Positions 18,560-27,325 of a stretch of 64,000 nucleotides of DNA are shown here, in pieces. A model generated the notes under the pieces. The model was not told the origin of the DNA. It made no database searches and was given only the letters and a program-made list of their open reading frames with translations. Numbering within the stretch: the stretch's first letter is position 1; each line of letters opens with the position of its first letter. The DNA comes from an uncultured Bacteroidia bacterium. Lineage in GTDB: Bacteria > Bacteroidota > Bacteroidia > Bacteroidales > ML635J-15. The position numbers were made by a program, and so were the translations under genes. The stretch is from positions 34,264 to 98,263 of the forward strand of contig CADAXK010000012.1 of NCBI GenBank assembly GCA_902791865.1. Direction: 5' to 3'.

Positions 18560-18582
18560 TGTAACGACACAATACTTTACAG

Positions 18583-18614
18583 AAAGGTCGTCGCGATGAC
18601 GGCCTTTTCTTTTT
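18583..18614 (+). terminator. Terminator after kamD
   Basis: Stem AAAGGTCGTC (18583-18592) with GACGGCCTTT (18598-18607), one G-U pair, 5-base loop, then a T-rich run. Confidence 0.8.
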
Positions 18615-18615
18615 G

Positions 18616-20607
18616 TCAGTAGAATACTGCAAAAATATCGTCGCAATAGATTTTTGTTTCTGATGGATTGTATAGGTATATTTTAAAATTATTGTAGGCT
18701 GAAAAATCAGTTGGCAAATCGAAATCGGCACATATATTTACCCATTGATTGGTCTTCGACGTAAGATCCATTAACATCTTGGATGACCATATATCAGCAT
18801 TTTCCGGTCCATGAGCCTCGAACACTATGCTCGATTCTGGAATTGTGTCCGCCTGATGTATCCACATAGAAACGGAGAGTTTTTTAGCAGTGGCAACATT
18901 ACAAATGCTATCTACCAAAGTAATTCCGTAAGGATTTTCGCAACATGTAAGCGATGAATACTTCCCCGAATGAGAAATTTCTGTTGTCAAAGTTTGCGAC
19001 TGCCCCCACTCCACCTTCTCACAATCGGAACAATAAAACACAACATCTTTGTAATCAGACTTTTGCGGCACATAGCTGTCGCCTACATACTTGAACACAT
19101 ATAGTATCATTCCTGTATCAAAAGTAGTATAACGCTCCGTCTGAATTTCAACTGACTGCGGTTCCGATTGCAACTGATACTCAAAGCCCAGACTGCGAAG
19201 CACATCAAAAGGATTTTTTCCAGCGAACTCGCCAACGCAAACCATATTTTCCAAATCGCACTTCCTGCATGTAAAGAAATTTACAGCATCAGGATCAAGC
19301 AAAAGTTTGATTCCATATATGTTGCCGAACTTGCTTGTAGTTACATTATCGTTTCGATAGAAACCGCTGATTCCTCCGTAGGGTCCGTAGGGATTAGAGT
19401 ACAATCCATGCACAATGTTCACTTTTTGTCCTTGATAATTATCTCTGATATGTTTTGCGAGATAACAAGTCTGGTCGCCTGCCGATTTCCGCATATTGGC
19501 TTCAAGTCCCCATAGATTCATATACACAAAAGCAATCAAAATGAATTGCCACGAGAATTTCCATATTTTGTTTTCGCCCAATTTTCGATTAAGTTTATCA
19601 AACGCCGACATAAACATAACAGGAAAAAGGAATGCCATTGGGAACATAAACCTAACTTCCTTGTGGGCTATAAGCGAATGCACGACAAAGAAAGGTATGA
19701 AACACCACAAATATGGATTCTTAGGATTGCGAACAAGCAGATAAATTATTGCAACTGCCATTGGAATGCCCACAAAATATGTCGGATATGATACCAAATT
19801 GTATAGGTAGAACCACCAAGGCTCCGAACCGAACCATTCTGAACTGACTTCGGAATTTACCTTGACATAGTTGTATGGTGCAAAAACAAATTCTCCGTAG
19901 AACCAACTGTCAACACCAACACCGAGCAATGCATATACAACGATGAAAGTTATTGCTGGCACAATGAAATACTTCCAACACTTTTTGTCTATCAGCAACG
20001 ACCAAAGTCCGAAACCAAGTATGGCCAACCCCATCTGGAAACGGAATATAAACGACAAAGCCAGACATATTCCAAGTAAAATCCGAGTTTTATTATTTTG
20101 TTTTTCGGAAAAATATATTGCCAAAGCATACACAAAGAAAATCGCTCCGTATGTTTCTGACGAAAATCTACATGCCAAATAGGGAATAAACCACAACAGC
20201 AAGGAAAGTGCAAGGTAGACAACTCTGACCTTTGAACTTGCAAAACTGCTGGCTGTATTTCTTACAAACAGCATTACTGCAACAAAGGAAAGCAACACCG
20301 TGAATAGTCTCATCAGTAACGATAATGTAAACGGGTCGGTTACAGAAATCAACGAGAATGACTTCAAAAACAAAGTACACAATGCAGGCTGTAGCATAGG
20401 ACGAATCTGTGCCTCGTATTCCCATGCAATATATGGAGTGAACGTTCCCGATTTTATTCCTGCCAATTCGATAATTTGGAAAAGCTCATCAGCATGGTGG
20501 AAGCCATAGTTTGCAACTGCTGTTACAACATATACAGCAAGTGCCAGCACGGAAATTACCAAGCACAATATTTTTCTGTCCGAATAAGGGAACAACTTAT
20601 TCAGCAT
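18616..20607 (-). CDS. GT22-like membrane mannosyltransferase with C-terminal beta-rich domain
   Basis: 663 residues. About ten hydrophobic segments occupy residues 12-370. Right after the first comes HHADELFQIIELA, matching the HPDE loop of GT22 (Alg9/PIG-B-like) polyprenol-dependent glycosyltransferases, in which the Asp-Glu pair is catalytic, then EYEAQIRPMLQPA, also typical. The last 150 or so residues, after the membrane part, form a soluble beta-strand-rich region ending FKIYLYNPSETKIYCDDI, like a carbohydrate-binding jelly roll. The acceptor glycan is unknown. Its start overlaps the end of the CBS-domain gene by 11 bases, so it is the last gene of the coaX-lptC operon. Confidence 0.75.
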   Translation of the reverse strand: MLNKLFPYSDRKILCLVISVLALAVYVVTAVANYGFHHADELFQIIELAGIKSGTFTPYIAWEYEAQIRPMLQPALCTLFLKSFSLISVTDPFTLSLLMRLFTVLLSFVAVMLFVRNTASSFASSKVRVVYLALSLLLWFIPYLACRFSSETYGAIFFVYALAIYFSEKQNNKTRILLGICLALSFIFRFQMGLAILGFGLWSLLIDKKCWKYFIVPAITFIVVYALLGVGVDSWFYGEFVFAPYNYVKVNSEVSSEWFGSEPWWFYLYNLVSYPTYFVGIPMAVAIIYLLVRNPKNPYLWCFIPFFVVHSLIAHKEVRFMFPMAFLFPVMFMSAFDKLNRKLGENKIWKFSWQFILIAFVYMNLWGLEANMRKSAGDQTCYLAKHIRDNYQGQKVNIVHGLYSNPYGPYGGISGFYRNDNVTTSKFGNIYGIKLLLDPDAVNFFTCRKCDLENMVCVGEFAGKNPFDVLRSLGFEYQLQSEPQSVEIQTERYTTFDTGMILYVFKYVGDSYVPQKSDYKDVVFYCSDCEKVEWGQSQTLTTEISHSGKYSSLTCCENPYGITLVDSICNVATAKKLSVSMWIHQADTIPESSIVFEAHGPENADIWSSKMLMDLTSKTNQWVNICADFDLPTDFSAYNNFKIYLYNPSETKIYCDDIFAVFY

Positions 20608-21856
20608 AAAGCATCACTTTTACGATTTTTGTACCTTTGATTTCCAGAATCCTAAAACGATACGTAACATCATTGTCGACTATTGTAACAATCTCGCCTG
20701 TCTTCGGGAAATTGCCAGAAAAATACATGATGTAGCCTGCAATAGTCTCGTACTCGTCCGATTCTGTAAGCGAATAGCCGTATTCCTCGTTGAAAGTTTC
20801 CACATCTTCAAGCCCCGACATGACATAGTTGCCGTCCTTATTGACTACAACCGACAACTCGTGCAAATCGTGCTCATCCTCAAATTCGCCAAAAATTTCC
20901 TCAAGAATGTCTTCGACAGTAACAATGCCACAAGTACTTCCGAACTCATCAACCACTACGGCTATGCTACGGTTGGTGGTAATAAGACGACCAAAGAGCT
21001 TCTTGGCTGACATAGTTTCCGGAACAACAAGTATCTGTCGCATTATGTTCTTGATTTTCTGCGGATTCTTGAAAATGTCCTTTATGTTCACATAACCTAT
21101 AATGTCATCAACATTCTCCTTGTAAACCAACAAGTTTGAATGTCCTGTCTCAACGAACATTTTGCGTACATCTTCCACCGAATCGTTTACCTGCACAGCA
21201 AGAATCTTGTTTCGCGGTATAATGCACTCGCGCAGTTTTATTGAGGAGAAATCCATTGCGTTCTGGAAAATCTTCAGCTCCTGCGCCGATTTTGCCGACG
21301 ATGAGAAATCGGTACTATTATCTATTATATCCTCAATATCGACCTTGCTGAACATATTGTTCTTCTGGTGGTCGTCTATTCTAACACCAAAGATTCTCGT
21401 TATAAGCCGTGCAATCCACACAGAAATCACCACTATCGGATAGAACAAGAAATAGAAGAAAGCCACGGGCACAGCAAAAGTCTTCAATGCCGAGTCGCTA
21501 AGGATGCGAAACAAAGTCTTAGGCAGAAATTCCGCCACAAAAAGCACTATCACCGTAGCTATTACTGTTTGCAGAAGCAGAATAAGCATTCCATTTCCAA
21601 GCGGAGCCAAAGGCGCAGCCAGAACTTTTGCCAAGAAAATACTGTATATGACATTAACCAGATTGTTTCCAACCAGCATGGTAGAAATGTACTGCGACGA
21701 ATCCTTGGTTATGAGTGCAAGCACTTTTGAATTGAAGCCATCTTTCTTGGTCTCGATTTCAAGTCGGAGCTTGTTGGAGGTCACAAAAGCAATCTCCATG
21801 CCCGAAAAAAAGGCAGAAAGGGCGAGTGCCAGCACTATGATTATCCAGTTCACCAT
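20597..21856 (-). CDS. CBS-domain transporter-associated protein (HlyC/CorC family)
   Basis: 419 residues. Domain order: DUF21/CNNM membrane region with four hydrophobic segments (residues 1-165, opening IIIVLALALSAFFSGMEIAF), a CBS pair (about 205-320, with ILAVQVNDSVEDVRKMFVET and VVVDEFGSTCGIVTVEDILE), and a CorC_HlyC C-terminal domain (about 335-418). The family is linked to magnesium/cobalt efflux or membrane integrity; in flavobacteria a relative, GldE, supports gliding, but this sequence looks like the general family. Start overlaps the stop of the preceding small membrane gene by one base. Confidence 0.9.
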   Translation of the reverse strand: MVNWIIIVLALALSAFFSGMEIAFVTSNKLRLEIETKKDGFNSKVLALITKDSSQYISTMLVGNNLVNVIYSIFLAKVLAAPLAPLGNGMLILLLQTVIATVIVLFVAEFLPKTLFRILSDSALKTFAVPVAFFYFLFYPIVVISVWIARLITRIFGVRIDDHQKNNMFSKVDIEDIIDNSTDFSSSAKSAQELKIFQNAMDFSSIKLRECIIPRNKILAVQVNDSVEDVRKMFVETGHSNLLVYKENVDDIIGYVNIKDIFKNPQKIKNIMRQILVVPETMSAKKLFGRLITTNRSIAVVVDEFGSTCGIVTVEDILEEIFGEFEDEHDLHELSVVVNKDGNYVMSGLEDVETFNEEYGYSLTESDEYETIAGYIMYFSGNFPKTGEIVTIVDNDVTYRFRILEIKGTKIVKVMLYAE

Positions 21857-22080
21857 TATTTTTCTCCGTTACGCCTTTTTTCGCGTTTCTCCTCGTTACG
21901 GCGCTGCATGAAACGCATGATGAACATTCCAACGCTTATTATTGCCATTGCATAGAAAATCCACACATTAGGAACCTCATCGTATTTAGTCTGATAATAA
22001 ATGCCTGCACCAAGGCAAAATGCGCCCATTACCAACCATAGGCACTCGACTACAATCTTAAAAATCTTATTCTTATTCAT
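21856..22080 (-). CDS. Small two-helix membrane protein
   Basis: 74 residues with two hydrophobic helices (about 9-28 and 40-59) and a strongly basic C-terminal tail (RRNEEKREKRRNGEK). I do not recognise a named family. Overlap of eight bases with lptC upstream and one base with the CBS gene downstream shows it is translated as part of the operon. Confidence 0.75.
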   Translation of the reverse strand: MNKNKIFKIVVECLWLVMGAFCLGAGIYYQTKYDEVPNVWIFYAMAIISVGMFIMRFMQRRNEEKREKRRNGEK

Positions 22081-22642
22081 CCTTTAAACTTATTACACCT
22101 GCGGGCTTCAATATTTTCCATTCCGAGAAATCCTGGTTCGACTCGAAACCCTCGCCAGTCAATATTTCATCTTCGGTAGTAATTCTAACAAACTTGTCGG
22201 AATACACCAACTCCTTGTTCATGTCCCAATACATCAACTCAGTGTTAATCTTTTCGTTACGGCTGATATTGTCAACTTCCACATCCGACTTTATCTCCCA
22301 AAGTTCCTTTTCTATCAGAAATCTTGCATACGAACATCGGAGTGTTGCAGTAACAGTTCCATAGCCATCGAAAAATCTAACATTCAGTCCGTACCTATAT
22401 TCATCGTATTTCAAGTTCTGTCCCTCGAACCTCGACAATTCCTGTGCCTTCAGTTCTACCATAACCCTGCCAGAGTCGCTATAGACAGTTTCGAATCCGA
22501 ATACGGAAAATGTCGGCATATTTGAACGAGAGGTCAACAGGTTTACCTTGTCGATGTCGTTCTTACATGAAACAAATATCGTACTTGCAACAATAGCAAG
22601 CACGATACCTGTCTTAAGAAATATTTCCTTTAACCCGGACAC
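22073..22642 (-). CDS. lptC: LPS export ABC transporter periplasmic protein LptC
   Basis: 189 residues starting with GTG at 22642, which overlaps the TAG of the TPR gene by one base (TAGTG). The N terminus has a single anchor ending in a lipobox-like IFVSC (Cys26), so it may be a lipoprotein form, as in other Bacteroidota. The body carries the LptC beta-jellyroll pattern: MPTFSVFGFETVYSDSGRVM, then AQELSRFEG, and YARFLIEKELWEIKSDVEV with late strands LVYSDKFVRIT and ILTGEGFESN, the 'GxGf' motif. LptC links the LptB2FG transporter to LptA in moving lipopolysaccharide across the periplasm. Confidence 0.85.
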   Translation of the reverse strand: MSGLKEIFLKTGIVLAIVASTIFVSCKNDIDKVNLLTSRSNMPTFSVFGFETVYSDSGRVMVELKAQELSRFEGQNLKYDEYRYGLNVRFFDGYGTVTATLRCSYARFLIEKELWEIKSDVEVDNISRNEKINTELMYWDMNKELVYSDKFVRITTEDEILTGEGFESNQDFSEWKILKPAGVISLKDE

Positions 22643-23961
22643 TACTTGATAAACCTTGCGGTAGTGGTTTCGTTAATCCAACATCCAATAGTTACAGTCT
22701 GTCCAGCCTTCATGTCAACCCAGAAAGCATCCTGTTCTGATGGGAAATGTTCCGAATACCTTGCAATGAGCTGATTTGCATCGGAAGCAAGCGATGGGTC
22801 AACATTCTTAGCCTTCTGGAACTGGTCAACAACAAGCCAGTAGAGGCACTTTTTCTCGAATGCGCTTTCGCCACAATCCTTACCTCCAGCTGCATAAACC
22901 TTGCCTATAAGCATATAAGCCTTTCCGCAATTAGGATCAGCCGACAAAGCATTGCGCGCAGCCTGACGAGCCTTGGCGTAGTTGTTCATGTTTGTGAAGT
23001 ATAGTAAGCCAAGTTCGTAATACATATCGGCCTTCTTCGAACCGTCCTCTTCCAACGATATTGCTTCGTTGTAATATTGTTCAGCCTTTCCCGATTCACC
23101 ACGCTTGAAATATGCCTGTCCGATTGCATGAGCAGCAGCCGAACTCTTTTCGTTTTCGTACATCACGATAGCTGCACGCATATACAAGTCGGAAAGCTTA
23201 CACTCGTCGCTGTTGCCTTTTCTCAAGAGGTTAACAATCTTCTTTGCCAATTCAACATTGGTAGGATCTGCCTCGAACTTAGGTGAGAACACATCGATTA
23301 TCGACTTGCAGTCGGCTGCCGAACTAGTTACAAAGAGTTCTTCAACTGCAGTTGCAGCATCAGCAATCTTTGCCTTCTTATCCTCCTTTGTTTCCTTTTC
23401 CAACTGCTCGGCAAGTGCATCGGAGATAGCCGAATATATGTTAACCATAACCTCCTTCGAGATTTCTTCCTTGTTGTAACGATTCAAAGCAACCACCATA
23501 TACAACTTCAACACTCCGTATGCCGTAGAATTACCAGCAACTTCGAATGTACGAGCAAGCATATCGTATACCTCCACATAATTCTGTGGGCGATACTTGT
23601 TGAGCATTATTGCCTTCGAACCAAGATACGTACCTTCCTGACCATACAGTCTTATACGCTTGTCGTAAATCATAAGCAAGGTGTCGATTGCTGCTTCACG
23701 GGCTTCGCCTTCCCTTGTTGCTATTACATTCTCAAGGATTGTCGGACCCTGAATAAATACATTCTTTGTGGTTTTTTCTGCTACCTTGTCATCACAATTG
23801 TCGAAGCACCATTTCCATGTAGGATAAGCATCCTTGTAGTTCTTCTGATTATAGAACTCGGTGTAGGTTGACATATTAACAGTGAAATCATCCTGCGCAA
23901 ACACACCAGCGGAAAAAAGCATTCCCGCTATCATCATCAATATTAAATTACTGAGTTTCAT
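22642..23961 (-). CDS. Periplasmic tetratricopeptide-repeat protein
   Basis: 439 residues with a cleavable signal peptide (MKLSNLILMMIAGMLFSAG, cut near VFAQ). TPR-type helices fill the central part, clearest at about residues 275-360 (AHAIGQAYFKRGESGKAEQY, then YYELGLLYFTNMNNYAKARQ, and AYMLIGKVYAAGGKDC). Conserved next to lptC in many Bacteroidales by recall of gene order. No enzymatic motif. The C-terminal end (MKAGQTVTIGCWINETTTAR) suggests a beta hairpin after the helices. Confidence 0.8.
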   Translation of the reverse strand: MKLSNLILMMIAGMLFSAGVFAQDDFTVNMSTYTEFYNQKNYKDAYPTWKWCFDNCDDKVAEKTTKNVFIQGPTILENVIATREGEAREAAIDTLLMIYDKRIRLYGQEGTYLGSKAIMLNKYRPQNYVEVYDMLARTFEVAGNSTAYGVLKLYMVVALNRYNKEEISKEVMVNIYSAISDALAEQLEKETKEDKKAKIADAATAVEELFVTSSAADCKSIIDVFSPKFEADPTNVELAKKIVNLLRKGNSDECKLSDLYMRAAIVMYENEKSSAAAHAIGQAYFKRGESGKAEQYYNEAISLEEDGSKKADMYYELGLLYFTNMNNYAKARQAARNALSADPNCGKAYMLIGKVYAAGGKDCGESAFEKKCLYWLVVDQFQKAKNVDPSLASDANQLIARYSEHFPSEQDAFWVDMKAGQTVTIGCWINETTTARFIK

Positions 23962-23972
23962 AGTTATATAAT

Positions 23973-25247
23973 TTAATCAATTCTACTTTTTTCAAACCAA
24001 TGGTCAACTAAACTAAAGTTGACGCCAACAATAAAATAATTTTCCTTTACCAATTCGTTTTTTAAAGAACCTCTTTGCCCGTACTGCAAAGTAACATTGA
24101 AAACCGTCTTTGCATGTCGTGGCTTAAATCCTATTCCAAAAGTAATGCCATAATCTGGAACAGAAAGTTTTTTTGCATTCATATTTATGTATGAATTGTT
24201 GTAATACAAGCCCATACGATACGAAGACGACTGCCAAAGATTTTTTGGAGACTGTCTATTTGGAGTATACTCTCCTCCCAATGCAAAACCAATACTATTG
24301 TTTAGGGAATCGCATTCGCCGAAGAATTTGCTATCCTTCCAGTTCTGAAGGGTAAAATCTGCCGCAATAGACAATTTTGAATTATATGTATAGCAGGCGC
24401 CAAATCCTATTGTGTGCGGAAGTCCGATGTTTCCCTTTACCGTATCCTGACTGATAGTATCAATGACTGTTGTTGCAGCACTTGCCAATGTGTTATAAAC
24501 CAATGCATACTGCTTAGCATTCAGGTCGCGATTGTAGGCATAGTATGCACCGAGTCTTAAATTATCGTCACCTATGTGAATATTATATTTCGCACCGACA
24601 TCAAATGTTACATCAGATATTTTAAAAGTCCTTTGGCAAAACGAATTTACGTATGTACCAACTGAGTCATCGGCAAACACTATTGCATTTGAATGGTAAA
24701 TTTTGCCGAACAGGTACGAAACGCCAACGCCCAAGCTCAAATCGGGAATTGGATTGAAGGCATTGGAAAAGAAAACCTTGTTAAGTCCGCCATCGCCCGC
24801 ATAAACATAGTTCTTGTCGATGCCATACGAATTGTCTGGCGAATAAATTGAATAGCCGACATTGCTATACGGGGTTATGCCCAATGCCATCTTCCACCAC
24901 TTTGCACAGGCGAATCCGACAGCGATCTGCGAAAGTTCGGCATCTGTCTTGATTTTTTTTGTAGATGGATTCGAAATTGAATATTGCCTAAATCCCGCAT
25001 CGAAACCAAAGTTGAAGATGAATGTGAGCGTATCTATTTCACCGATGCTAGCAGGACTCTTGTAGTTCACATCGTACATAAACGGAGTAGCATACCCTAC
25101 GCCCCCCATCGACGAGTTTCGTGCCTGAGCATTTGTGTTGACATCACCAATGCCATAACGCGAATAAGGCGAACCAACCTTGCCCTGCGCGAATGACAGC
25201 GTAGCAAACAAAATCGCAGACATCAACAACAATAATCGTCTAATCAT
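23973..25247 (-). CDS. Putative outer-membrane beta-barrel protein
   Basis: 424 residues from ATG 25247 (MIRRLLLLMSAILFATLSFA), which overlaps coaX by eight bases; a start six codons upstream is less likely. The mature protein begins QGKVGSPYSRYGIGDVNTNA, a signature I know from a Bacteroidota outer-membrane family, and continues with alternating amphipathic strands and Gly/Tyr-rich turns through to a final NFSLVDHWF. Likely a barrel of the OmpP1/FadL-like kind with unknown cargo. Second gene of the operon. Confidence 0.8.
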   Translation of the reverse strand: MIRRLLLLMSAILFATLSFAQGKVGSPYSRYGIGDVNTNAQARNSSMGGVGYATPFMYDVNYKSPASIGEIDTLTFIFNFGFDAGFRQYSISNPSTKKIKTDAELSQIAVGFACAKWWKMALGITPYSNVGYSIYSPDNSYGIDKNYVYAGDGGLNKVFFSNAFNPIPDLSLGVGVSYLFGKIYHSNAIVFADDSVGTYVNSFCQRTFKISDVTFDVGAKYNIHIGDDNLRLGAYYAYNRDLNAKQYALVYNTLASAATTVIDTISQDTVKGNIGLPHTIGFGACYTYNSKLSIAADFTLQNWKDSKFFGECDSLNNSIGFALGGEYTPNRQSPKNLWQSSSYRMGLYYNNSYINMNAKKLSVPDYGITFGIGFKPRHAKTVFNVTLQYGQRGSLKNELVKENYFIVGVNFSLVDHWFEKSRID

Positions 25248-25971
25248 TAAATTCCAATATTTCATTCAATCCAAAGGCCACCAAATATGGCTCTGCAAAA
25301 TTAGAAAAATTTATTCGTTTCTCAAAGAAAAAGCTGTCGCCTCCTGTAAAAACTACAAGCAAGTCGTCGAACCGGCGGGAGAATTCTCTTACAGTTGCTT
25401 CAACTTCGTAAAGAATGCCATTCTGAACGCCAAGGCCAATAGCCTCATTGGTATTGGTTCCGAACAAGCCTTCCATTGAGTCATCCACCTGCAATAACGG
25501 AAGTTTACCCGTAAAATTGTGTAAGGCACGAAACCTTGTATTCAGTCCTGGAGAAATGTTTCCACCAAGATATTCGCCTTCGGCAGTTAGAATGTCGTAT
25601 GTTATTGCCGTACCAGAATCAATCACAAGGATGTTACGCTTAGGGTATCGCACATACGCACCAACTACAGCCGCAACCCTGTCACTTCCGAGTGTACCAG
25701 GAGTGCCATACCTAATATTTATAGGGAACCGCAGTTTAGAATCGAAAAGCCTTACACGAAAAAAAGGATTGAATACTGCGGCAATATTTTCCTGCTCAAC
25801 ACTTACCGATGAAACTATACATTTTCCAATGCTATTTACCGGCACAGCTGATTCCAATGTCGACAGCAAATCCTCCACTGCACAGCATTTAAGGCTATGA
25901 GCAATTTCTCCTTTATCAAACAGGAACATCTTTATAGATGTGTTCCCTGCATCAACCACAAGATTATACAT
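25240..25971 (-). CDS. coaX: Type III pantothenate kinase
   Basis: 243 residues. Phosphorylates pantothenate, the first step of coenzyme A synthesis, with the actin-like ATPase fold. Motifs: NLVVDAGNTSIKMFLFDKG (phosphate loop 1), YGTPGTLGSDRVAAVVGA (pantothenate site, GSDR), NILVIDSGTAITYDILTAEG (phosphate loop 2) and GGNISPGLNTRFRALHNFTG. First gene of the minus-strand envelope operon. Confidence 0.95.
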   Translation of the reverse strand: MYNLVVDAGNTSIKMFLFDKGEIAHSLKCCAVEDLLSTLESAVPVNSIGKCIVSSVSVEQENIAAVFNPFFRVRLFDSKLRFPINIRYGTPGTLGSDRVAAVVGAYVRYPKRNILVIDSGTAITYDILTAEGEYLGGNISPGLNTRFRALHNFTGKLPLLQVDDSMEGLFGTNTNEAIGLGVQNGILYEVEATVREFSRRFDDLLVVFTGGDSFFFEKRINFSNFAEPYLVAFGLNEILEFND

Positions 25972-25987
25972 CCGACAAATTTTGCCA

Positions 25988-25995
25988 CAAAGGTA
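25988..25995 (-). promoter_or_regulatory. -7 box of coaX operon
   Basis: On the minus strand TACCTTTG, 17 bases before the coaX ATG; it would give a very short leader. No TTG at the expected distance. Confidence 0.4.
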
Positions 25996-26039
25996 AGAAA
26001 ATTTTAGGGCTACGACCGTTTCTGAGTTTTATGTTTAAC

Positions 26040-26115
26040 TTCGTTGAGGGCTTCGCCGTTCTGGTTTCATGTGCTGGCGGCGCCATGGCACGATTGTACA
26101 ATTGGGGGGGTGCTT
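26040..26115. other. GC-rich intergenic block with inverted repeats
   Basis: Within the 299-base gap between divergent coaX and the lipoprotein gene, this stretch is clearly richer in G and C than its surroundings. It holds an imperfect inverted repeat centred on GGCGCC (26071-26091), a perfect 10-base palindrome ATTGTACAAT (26093-26102) and a run of seven G (26104-26110). No convincing gene; possibly a decayed mobile or repetitive element. Confidence 0.4.
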
Positions 26116-26203
26116 GGCTTTAATATCATACCTTATATTATATATAGCCGAAAATATTTGTCAAAAAAAAGTTAAGAAAAATATCCATATTAAAAAATAA
26201 ACT

Positions 26204-26211
26204 TATCTTTG
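26204..26211 (+). promoter_or_regulatory. -7 box of lipoprotein gene
   Basis: TATCTTTG matches TAnnTTTG, giving a leader of about 53 bases to the ATG at 26271. The upstream TTG is not obvious. Confidence 0.5.
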
Positions 26212-26270
26212 CGCCTTGTAAAAGAACTTAAAATTTAATTAATTATTGTATAACTTAAAATTTTAGAACA

Positions 26271-27140
26271 ATGAAAAACTTTAAAATTGTTATGATTTTG
26301 GTTGCTGCTGTTGCATTTTTCTGCAGCTGTGGTGAAAAAACTGTTACCGTAAATGTGACAGAAAAGAACGATGTAGTTACTTACGATCTCTCTTCGGCAG
26401 CTTCACTTCCAATCGAACTTACCTGCACAGTAAATGCTGACGCTGGTATTAAGACTATCGAACTTTCAAGAACTATCATGAATGGCGAAACTGTTGTTAA
26501 AACTGAAGCTTACGAACTCGAAAACGCTGATTTTGAAGGTAAGGCTGATTTCTCATTCCCATGGGCTGACACTTTGTTGAAGGCAGACCTTGCTGCTGGT
26601 TACACTGTAGAATACAAAGTAACTGCTGCTGACAAGAAAGACAACCAGGATTCAAAGATCTACCCTATCAATGTTGTAGAAACTGCTACTCCACTTTCAG
26701 CTAACTGGAGCGAAGTTATCTACTTGACCCGTCCTTCTATGACTGGCTATGCACAGATTGGTAGCACTCGCGTTGATCAAGCAGAAAACACAACTATCGG
26801 TGTTAAGGTAACTAACACAAATACCAGCACTCAGACCCAGATTGAAACTGCAGCTGGTTGCGCTGGTTTCGTAGTTGTTAACACTGACGAATTTGCATCA
26901 GCAGAAGCTTTGGCAGAAGCTTACAACGCTGGTACAGCTGAAACTTCTTTGATGTTAGACTTTGATTACCATGCAAAAGCATACACTGAAAAGAATTTCA
27001 TCTCAAAGGTTAACAATGAATACGTATTGGTAAAATACACACAAGGTGATGTTTGCCCGAACGGATGGAATAACGTTGCTGGTAACGTTTATGGATTCAA
27101 GTACAAAAAGGCTGAAACTTCAACTCCAGCTGCAAAGTAA
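26271..27140 (+). CDS. Lipoprotein of unknown function, probably highly expressed
   Basis: 289 residues. Signal peptide MKNFKIVMILVAAVAFFCSC gives a lipobox FCSC. Residues 25-130 look like an Ig-like beta domain (VTVNVTEKNDVVTYDLSSAA to DSKIYPINVVE); residues 135-280 form a second region with NWSEVIYLTRPSMTGYAQIG and a C-terminal part NEYVLVKYTQGDVCPNGWN. I do not recognise the family. Codon choice differs from most neighbours: many GCT, ACT, GGT and GTT codons, similar to rplL and tuf, which suggests strong expression. It has its own -7 box and a strong terminator, so it is a single-gene transcript. Confidence 0.8.
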   Translation: MKNFKIVMILVAAVAFFCSCGEKTVTVNVTEKNDVVTYDLSSAASLPIELTCTVNADAGIKTIELSRTIMNGETVVKTEAYELENADFEGKADFSFPWADTLLKADLAAGYTVEYKVTAADKKDNQDSKIYPINVVETATPLSANWSEVIYLTRPSMTGYAQIGSTRVDQAENTTIGVKVTNTNTSTQTQIETAAGCAGFVVVNTDEFASAEALAEAYNAGTAETSLMLDFDYHAKAYTEKNFISKVNNEYVLVKYTQGDVCPNGWNNVAGNVYGFKYKKAETSTPAAK

Positions 27141-27168
27141 TTTGAACTACGTTTAAATTGAAAACATA

Positions 27169-27196
27169 AGAGGCTCGAAATCGAGCCTCTTTTTTT
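27169..27196 (+). terminator. Terminator of the lipoprotein gene
   Basis: AGAGGCTCG pairs with CGAGCCTCT across a four-base AAAT loop, followed by T6. Confidence 0.9.
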
Positions 27197-27254
27197 GTGT
27201 ATATAAGAAAGCTACGGAAGACAAAGATGGTGGCAAAAAATATTGAAGAAACTT

Positions 27255-27285
27255 ATTGCAGATAAGAAAGAAAGGAGTAAATTTG
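27255..27285 (+). promoter_or_regulatory. Promoter of the AbiE-type toxin-antitoxin operon
   Basis: ATTG (27255-27258), 19 bases, then TAAATTTG (27278-27285): a full match to TTG-N19-TAnnTTTG. Transcription would start near 27292, overlapping the inverted repeat at 27283-27313. Confidence 0.65.
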
Positions 27286-27313
27286 TCCCACATTTATGAG
27301 ATTTTTGGGACAA
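27283..27313. promoter_or_regulatory. Candidate autoregulatory operator of AbiE operon
   Basis: TTGTCCCA (27283-27290) and TGGGACAA (27306-27313) form a perfect 8-bp inverted repeat with a 15-base spacer. It overlaps the end of the -7 box and the expected start of transcription. AbiEi antitoxins are known to repress their own promoter by binding inverted repeats. Confidence 0.55.
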
Positions 27314-27325
27314 GTTGAAAGAAAA

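Noticed and set aside
25938..26123. Small plus-strand open frame of 61 codons in the coaX gap
   Set aside because: It overlaps the start of coaX on the other strand and its translation is low in information; no leader signal.
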